From positions 1 to 16,895 of the forward strand of contig JBOFSQ010000087.1 in assembly GCA_051651625.1 (NCBI GenBank): a stretch of 16,895 nucleotides of DNA. The letters run 5' to 3'. The translations under genes were made by a program, and so were the position numbers. How positions within the stretch are numbered: the first letter of the stretch is position 1; every line of letters begins with the position of its first letter. This document shows positions 12,129 through 16,895 of the stretch, one piece after another. The DNA comes from JBOFSQ01 sp051651625. GTDB taxonomy: Bacteria > Planctomycetota > Planctomycetia > Pirellulales > Thermoguttaceae. Under the pieces are notes generated by a model. That model was not told where the DNA came from and did no database searches. It saw only the letters and a program-made list of their open reading frames with translations.

Positions 12129-15100
12129 CTATCGCCGCGCACTGAGTGCGATCAAACTCGATGAAAACGCAACGAGCAGAGTTCCGCCGAGTGTCCACGC
12201 GGCGGAGAGTGCGAACGCGATCATCGCCGCCGAACCCGTTTCGAGACGCGGCAGCACCGCGAACGTCGATGCAACAAGTGCCATCGCCGATGCAAGCAAG
12301 ACAACAACCACCACTTCCAGCACAATCAAAGTTGCCAGTCGCACGCGAGAAAAACCAAACGCCTCCATCGTCGTAAACTCCGCGCGACGACTCGCCACAC
12401 TCCGAAACTGAACCACCGCCAAGCCGACAACACCAAGCAAAAGTCCGAGTCCGCCAAGACTCTCGAAGATCGAGAGATAACTGTTCTGCACAGAAAAAAA
12501 TCGCGTCAGCCGTTCGCGGGCCGTCTCGTCAACCGCGCCGAAGTCGCCAAACATCCGCCGAAAAATCGCAGACGCACCAGCCGCATCGCGCGTCTCAATG
12601 GCGAAGAGCCGAACGCCGCTCACGTCGGGAAATACCGTAAGCAGATTCTCCTCGCTCACAAGCAAGTCGCCCTGAAACAAACTCCCCGAAAGAAGACCGA
12701 CAACTTCGTATTCAACGATGACGCCGTTCTCACGCTCCTCTCGAAACGTCGCGCCGACGCCGCTCAAGTGCAAAGCGTAAAGCGCGGTACTCTCGTCGAG
12801 AATTGTCGGCACGCGCCAAACGCCATCGGCGTCTTTCTTCGCTGGACGCGCGAGACGCGACCAAACTTCACGCGACGCATCTGCGCCCAAACCGCTGAAC
12901 GCAAATCCGCCACGCGCGACAAACGACTTTGGTAAACCGACAATGCGCGGCGAACGCGATTGGTACAGGTTTTGACAACTTGCGTCGTCGCCGTCGCGGA
13001 CACGGCACGCGAAGACCTGCGTTTGCGATTCGCGCCACAACGTTTCGTCTGCGTCGGTCGCGCCGAGCGACTCGCGATTCGCAGCGTCGTTAATGTTGGT
13101 GAAGATCGGGAGTCGCGTCTCGACTACGAGCGAGAATCCGCCGGTGCCGCTGTCGCGCGACGCAAGATCGTCGCTCCCCGTCCACCGAAACGCACCCATC
13201 GACATAACGAGAAACGCCGCCGACGCGATTAACGCAACCGTCGTGAGTGTACGAGTCGGGTTCCGTCGCGCGCTATTCACGGCGAGTGCGAAGAGTGTAC
13301 GAGTTGTAAGCGACGACGATTGAACGTGTACACGTTCGTCGCGGTTAACCCACCGCGTGAAGAGGAGCAGCGGAAGAGCGAGCGCGTATGCACCGACACC
13401 GAAGAACGCCGCCGCACGTTGGAGTTCGCCTTCGGCGTTTTGCGCCAAAAATGTGAGGCCGACGAGCATCGCTGTTACCGGTATCGGCGACGTTGTCGCA
13501 CGAACGATACGCAGCGTGAGTGACATTGTTTCGCGTTGTTCGTGTTCGCGGTGCGTTTCGTCATGCCCGCGTACTCGGCGGGAATCCATCCGGTTCATCG
13601 TCTGCCAAAGAATCACGCCGAGTGCGAGTGTCATTCCGATTCCGCCGCCGATGATGAGCGACATCGTTTCGATGTGAAGCGTCACGAACGGGACGACAAT
13701 CGCATCGCGCCACCACGTCGAAAGTCCGTAAACGAGAATCGTAGCGTAAGCGATGCCGAGTGGAATACCGATGAACTTCCCCGCCGCCGCGACGACGCCG
13801 CACTCGCAGGCGAGTCGCCACCGCACCGCACGCGGCGAAAAACCGAGTACCGCGAGTAGTCGCGTCTCGCCCTCGCGCCGCTCGATGAGTAACTGTACCA
13901 GCAGCACGATCAACATCGCCGACGCAAACAAAACGAAAAAACTGAGCGCGAGAAAAAGTACACCAAACGGCGTTGTCCCCGCCGACGCCGTTTCAATTTG
14001 TGTACGGAGCGGAATCGTCACGAATCCAAACGTCTCGCGGTTTTTCGCAAAGAGTTGCGATGCGAAGTCGTTCGCGTCGATTGTTTGCGGCGGTGAAACG
14101 ATGAACGTTGTTGTCGCGCCGAATCGCGTTTGCCACAGTTTTTCGGCGGAGTTTTTCGAGACGAACGCCTTCGGTGCGGCACGGTGTTTGAGCCAGTACA
14201 CATCGTCGGCGGGGCGAATCGCTTTGATGTCGAACGGGAACGGCGGCTTCCAGTCGGCGATAGTTGCAACGTCGGTTACGCCTTCGATTTCTGGGACGAC
14301 AAGCGGTGCCGCGTAGATTCCGTGCATCGGCTCGATCCGCGCGACGCGACGCGAAATCGTCCGCCGCGCGACCGTTTCGCCAAAACTGTTGGGATCGAAA
14401 ATCGTGAGTTCAACCGTGTCGCCGACGTTCGCCGCGAGCGTCGTTGCCGCGAGTTGCTCCGCCGCCCACGAATTCAAGACTACTTCGTCATCGGCAATGT
14501 CTGCACCAGTGATCGCCGCGACTGTCGAATACGGAATCGTTCGTTCACCGCAACGTATCGACTCGGCAAGGTTGATGAACGCTTCGGTGACGCCGCCCGC
14601 GAGTTCGGCCCGAATCGCATCCGCCTCGCGCGGCGTGAACAGGAGTTTGTCGCACGAGATGTACGTCGCCGCGTCATCGCTCACGATTTTGATTCCGATG
14701 TCGCGTGCGGTCACGGTGCGCACGTTGTCCCACTTCGGAACGTCTTCGGCGTTCAAGAGAAGAGTGTTAACGCGATTGTTCGCGTGCGGAAGACGTTTTT
14801 GTAGCCAGTCGAGTGGGACGTAGACGGTGAGTGGTTCTTGCTGGCTTGCGCGCATCGTGAATCGTTCGGTGCCGATTGTAGCAATGCGGATCGTTGCGCG
14901 GAGCGGCGTTTCGCCGGTGTGACCGAGCGTGGTTTCTTGCGGAATTGTCGTCGGCGTTTGAATCCGCAAACGCAGTGTGTCGCCGACGCTTAACGCGAGT
15001 CGCGTTGCAAGCGACTCGCTCACGACTGCGCCGTCGTCTTTGGCGTCAATGTTTGGCAGTGCGATTAAGTCAACGCCGACGCTGCGTGAATCGGTCTCGA

Positions 15101-15350
15101 CAGCGGCGGGGAGAATGATCGCTGGCGTGCCGCAATTTTCGGGCGGCGTGAAGAGACGCTGCGCGACGACGACACTCTCAACGGTGCCGAGTCGTGCGAG
15201 TGCGAGTTCGCGGAGACTCACTCGTACCGAGTCACCGAGCACGAGCGCACCGACCATCACCGCCGTCGCCGACGCGATACCAACCGCAGTGAGCACCGCG
15301 ACAACAACGTCCCGCCGCATCGCCAAAAAGACAAATCGTAACCAAGTCAT
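12129..15350 (-). CDS. ABC transporter permease with two FtsX domains
   Basis: This permease has 1,073 residues. It starts with one TM helix at about 15-38 (VVVAVLTAVGIASATAVMVGALVLGDSVR) followed by a long extracytoplasmic region with MacB-like features to about 455. The first FtsX block is at about 455-590, with LLAVLGFSPRAVRWRL, the usual cytosolic loop that contacts the ATPase. Two TM helices at about 630-665 link to a second half: TM at about 700-720, an extracytoplasmic domain, and a C-terminal FtsX block from about 960 with FTTMEAFGFSRVRLATLIVLE. This 10-TM fused layout matches the YbbP type, which exports or extracts lipids, lipoproteins or peptides. The ATPase partner is not in the window. 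I chose the ATG at 15350 (MTWLRFVFLAM) because related planctomycete permeases begin there; in-frame ATGs exist at 15413 and 15389 and no site has a good ribosome binding sequence. Confidence 0.8.
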   Translation of the reverse strand: MTWLRFVFLAMRRDVVVAVLTAVGIASATAVMVGALVLGDSVRVSLRELALARLGTVESVVVAQRLFTPPENCGTPAIILPAAVETDSRSVGVDLIALPNIDAKDDGAVVSESLATRLALSVGDTLRLRIQTPTTIPQETTLGHTGETPLRATIRIATIGTERFTMRASQQEPLTVYVPLDWLQKRLPHANNRVNTLLLNAEDVPKWDNVRTVTARDIGIKIVSDDAATYISCDKLLFTPREADAIRAELAGGVTEAFINLAESIRCGERTIPYSTVAAITGADIADDEVVLNSWAAEQLAATTLAANVGDTVELTIFDPNSFGETVARRTISRRVARIEPMHGIYAAPLVVPEIEGVTDVATIADWKPPFPFDIKAIRPADDVYWLKHRAAPKAFVSKNSAEKLWQTRFGATTTFIVSPPQTIDANDFASQLFAKNRETFGFVTIPLRTQIETASAGTTPFGVLFLALSFFVLFASAMLIVLLVQLLIERREGETRLLAVLGFSPRAVRWRLACECGVVAAAGKFIGIPLGIAYATILVYGLSTWWRDAIVVPFVTLHIETMSLIIGGGIGMTLALGVILWQTMNRMDSRRVRGHDETHREHEQRETMSLTLRIVRATTSPIPVTAMLVGLTFLAQNAEGELQRAAAFFGVGAYALALPLLLFTRWVNRDERVHVQSSSLTTRTLFALAVNSARRNPTRTLTTVALIASAAFLVMSMGAFRWTGSDDLASRDSGTGGFSLVVETRLPIFTNINDAANRESLGATDADETLWRESQTQVFACRVRDGDDASCQNLYQSRSPRIVGLPKSFVARGGFAFSGLGADASREVWSRLARPAKKDADGVWRVPTILDESTALYALHLSGVGATFREERENGVIVEYEVVGLLSGSLFQGDLLVSEENLLTVFPDVSGVRLFAIETRDAAGASAIFRRMFGDFGAVDETARERLTRFFSVQNSYLSIFESLGGLGLLLGVVGLAVVQFRSVASRRAEFTTMEAFGFSRVRLATLIVLEVVVVVLLASAMALVASTFAVLPRLETGSAAMIAFALSAAWTLGGTLLVAFSSSLIALSARR

Positions 15351-15643
15351 GTGAGAGATTAGAGGCAAGAGGCGAGTTTCATCATTCATGCTGTGAACGG
15401 TTGTTGTAGACAAGTTATGGGTGACCTACCTTACGTTTCCCGAACAGCGCAACGCTATGGTTCCGCTGTCTATAGCTGTTCACAGACGTAATCTTGCTCT
15501 CCCTTGTGTAATGCAGCTATTCTTTTGTGTTTAGAGCTCGGGGGCGCGAATGACGGAATGAAGCGTAAGCGAGTGAAAAATCGCCATTCGGCGACGAAAG
15601 TGGGGAATCTCAAACGTCGTTCAAAAACAATTTTTGCACAAGT
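15351..15643. other. Intergenic region upstream of the permease gene
   Basis: I see no gene here. It holds a 16-bp copy of the 31-bp repeat core (GAAGCGTAAGCGAGTG, 15560-15575) and CTGTTCACAGA at 15476-15486, whose complement occurs at 12108-12118 on the other side of the permease gene. No clear promoter was found for the permease. Confidence 0.4.
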
Positions 15644-16895
15644 TCACGGATAATCTGTTGCTGTCCCGTCGGCGAGAGCGGTGAATGTTTCCGTTCGGGC
15701 CGCCATCTGCGAAGTGAAACGAACGGAGCCGTTCGAATGCGCCGTGTTACATCCGCCCGGATGATTGCTGCAAAGACCAGTCGCGTTGCTCTCCGGTTTG
15801 ACGAATCGTTTTGCGTTATCGCTTGCGATGCGTCCGTTTCCTTCGCCGAGTTTTTGCGGCGGGAGAACTTCAACTATCGTGAAACTGTACGGCGTTCCAA
15901 GATTTCTGCGGTCAACGAGTACGTATGTCGTCTCGCCGTCTGCAAGTTTCGCACTCGGACATTGCAAGTATTTTTCTCCGCCTTCACCAAGATACGGCAA
16001 AATGGCGACGCGCCAATCATCCTCCGGCAAAGAGCCGTGCTCTCTTTCATACCGCAAGAGAGCAAGATTCAGCCGCGACAGGTTCTCTGCACACGCTGTA
16101 CGTCGGAACGACTCTTGCGCAGCTTCTGTCTCTGGCATAATCTGGTTTGTACGAACGTCTTCCATCAGGCGTTCACGTTCCGTGTACTCTGCGAAAGTCA
16201 CTCGCGGCGGGAGCGATTCGATCTCTCGCTGGAGCCGCGCAAGTTGCTCCGCCGACGCCAGATGTCCCAACCCATCATCAACCGGTATCGACCAGCCGAC
16301 TCCTTCAATGGCGTTCCCGACGAGACCGTGAACGAACACGCCTTGATTGCCAACGTGGCGACTGATGCGGAGGCAACTGATTTTGTCGTCGATTGCGCCA
16401 TCAATGTCACCAATTCCGCGAAGGTAGTTTGCGCGAACGGTGAAAGTTCTCACAATGTTGCGATTTAGCTGCAAGAGCGTCGTGGCGTGACGGACCATCC
16501 AAACGTCTTCACCGTCGTCTTCGCTGCTACGAACGAGCGGGAAGTAGAAGACCGGCTTGCGCACCGCCTCGGCAATAATATCGAGCGGTTTCGCAGACGC
16601 ATTAACCCACTCCGCCATGAATGGATATTCTTCGAGCGTCCAAGTGTCTCGCGTGAGTTTGCGGAGCAAGTCGAACCAGTCGAATTTCTTCTGCTCATTG
16701 TTCATGACGAATCGTTCCGCTGACCACTTTTCAATATCGGTGTCGCACTTCGGCGGCGCACTTGGATCGAGTCCGAGTTTTTCGTAGACCTGCCGCCGAA
16801 GCGGGGCGGGATCGACCTCGACGGTATTCAGCTCGCCAGTTTTCGGGTCGAAGTTTTTCTCGTATTCGTTCAGGTCACCGAACGACTCGACGAAG
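15644..16895 (-). CDS. Planctomycete-type protein with H-X9-NG tail, 5' end outside
   Basis: The frame is open from the right edge; 416 residues are visible. An ATG at 16705 is internal, because the 63 codons before it (FVESFGDLNEYEKNFDP... GLDPSAPPKCDTDIEKW) read like protein and have no stop. The main part, with LEEYPFMAEWVNASAKPLD, IIAEAVRKPVFYFPLV and a helical repeat to GVGWSIPVDDGL, resembles an uncharacterised planctomycete family of long helical proteins that I recall from annotation practice. The C-terminal 120 residues (LNLALLRYEREHGSLPEDDW, ILPYLGEGG, LQCPSAK) resemble the end of DUF1559-type pseudopilin-like proteins. They end in HPGGCNTAHSNGSVRF (15761 to about 15716), where the usual H-X9-DG has Asn for Asp. 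No signal peptide can be judged. Function unknown. Confidence 0.75.
   Translation of the reverse strand, partial: FVESFGDLNEYEKNFDPKTGELNTVEVDPAPLRRQVYEKLGLDPSAPPKCDTDIEKWSAERFVMNNEQKKFDWFDLLRKLTRDTWTLEEYPFMAEWVNASAKPLDIIAEAVRKPVFYFPLVRSSEDDGEDVWMVRHATTLLQLNRNIVRTFTVRANYLRGIGDIDGAIDDKISCLRISRHVGNQGVFVHGLVGNAIEGVGWSIPVDDGLGHLASAEQLARLQREIESLPPRVTFAEYTERERLMEDVRTNQIMPETEAAQESFRRTACAENLSRLNLALLRYEREHGSLPEDDWRVAILPYLGEGGEKYLQCPSAKLADGETTYVLVDRRNLGTPYSFTIVEVLPPQKLGEGNGRIASDNAKRFVKPESNATGLCSNHPGGCNTAHSNGSVRFTSQMAARTETFTALADGTATDYP

Noticed and set aside
12108..15486. 11-bp inverted repeat TCTGTGAACAG flanking the ABC permease gene, as transposon ends
   Set aside because: Eleven bases over 3.4 kb is little, no transposase or target duplication is present, and the enclosed gene is an ordinary chromosomal permease.

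Overview
The window reads as chromosomal DNA of a member of the Planctomycetota. Four things point there: a large secreted protein with DUF11-type repeats, a roughly 1,070-residue double-FtsX ABC permease, a C-terminal H-X9-DG-like tail (here H-X9-NG) on the right-edge gene, and intergenic DNA full of GCGTAAGCGAGTG-type and TATAGG/CCTATA-type repeats. The lineage is inferred from gene families only; no rRNA or other phylogenetic marker is present. I cannot place it below phylum.

Layout. Positions 1-922 hold the first 13 codons of a minus-strand gene leaving the left edge, a possible small minus-strand gene just upstream of it, about 300 bases of gene-poor DNA, and the first copy of a 144-bp nested-palindrome element. 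A good promoter at 850-877 then serves a 1,280-residue exported protein (923-4765) that looks like a TIM-barrel glycosidase related to GH101/GH129. Its stop codon lies in a four-unit 31-bp tandem repeat, followed by a 5'-truncated gene (4938-5477). Next come two minus-strand genes, a small double-TM protein with a TPR-like tail (5540-6040) and the DUF11 protein (6132-8240). Long hairpins sit at their 3' ends and overlap both stop codons. A secreted protein of unknown function (8472-9497, minus) and a single-TM protein (9668-10669, plus) diverge from an intergenic region almost wholly occupied by element copy 3. Copy 2 lies between the DUF11 gene and 8472.

The right third carries galT (10816-11949), a convergent double-FtsX ABC permease without its ATPase (12129-15350, minus), and a minus-strand planctomycete-type gene whose frame is open through the right edge (15644-16895).

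How they fit together. Most products are predicted to be exported or membrane-bound. The glycosidase-like protein and GalT could both serve use of galactose- or GalNAc-containing glycans, but they are 6 kb apart with other genes between, so this link is weak inference. The strongest unusual signal is the repeat ecology: at least three unrelated repeat families occupy nearly every intergenic space, placed at gene starts (144-bp element) or gene ends (TATAGG hairpins, 31-bp repeats). I did not find a convincing new multi-gene system.
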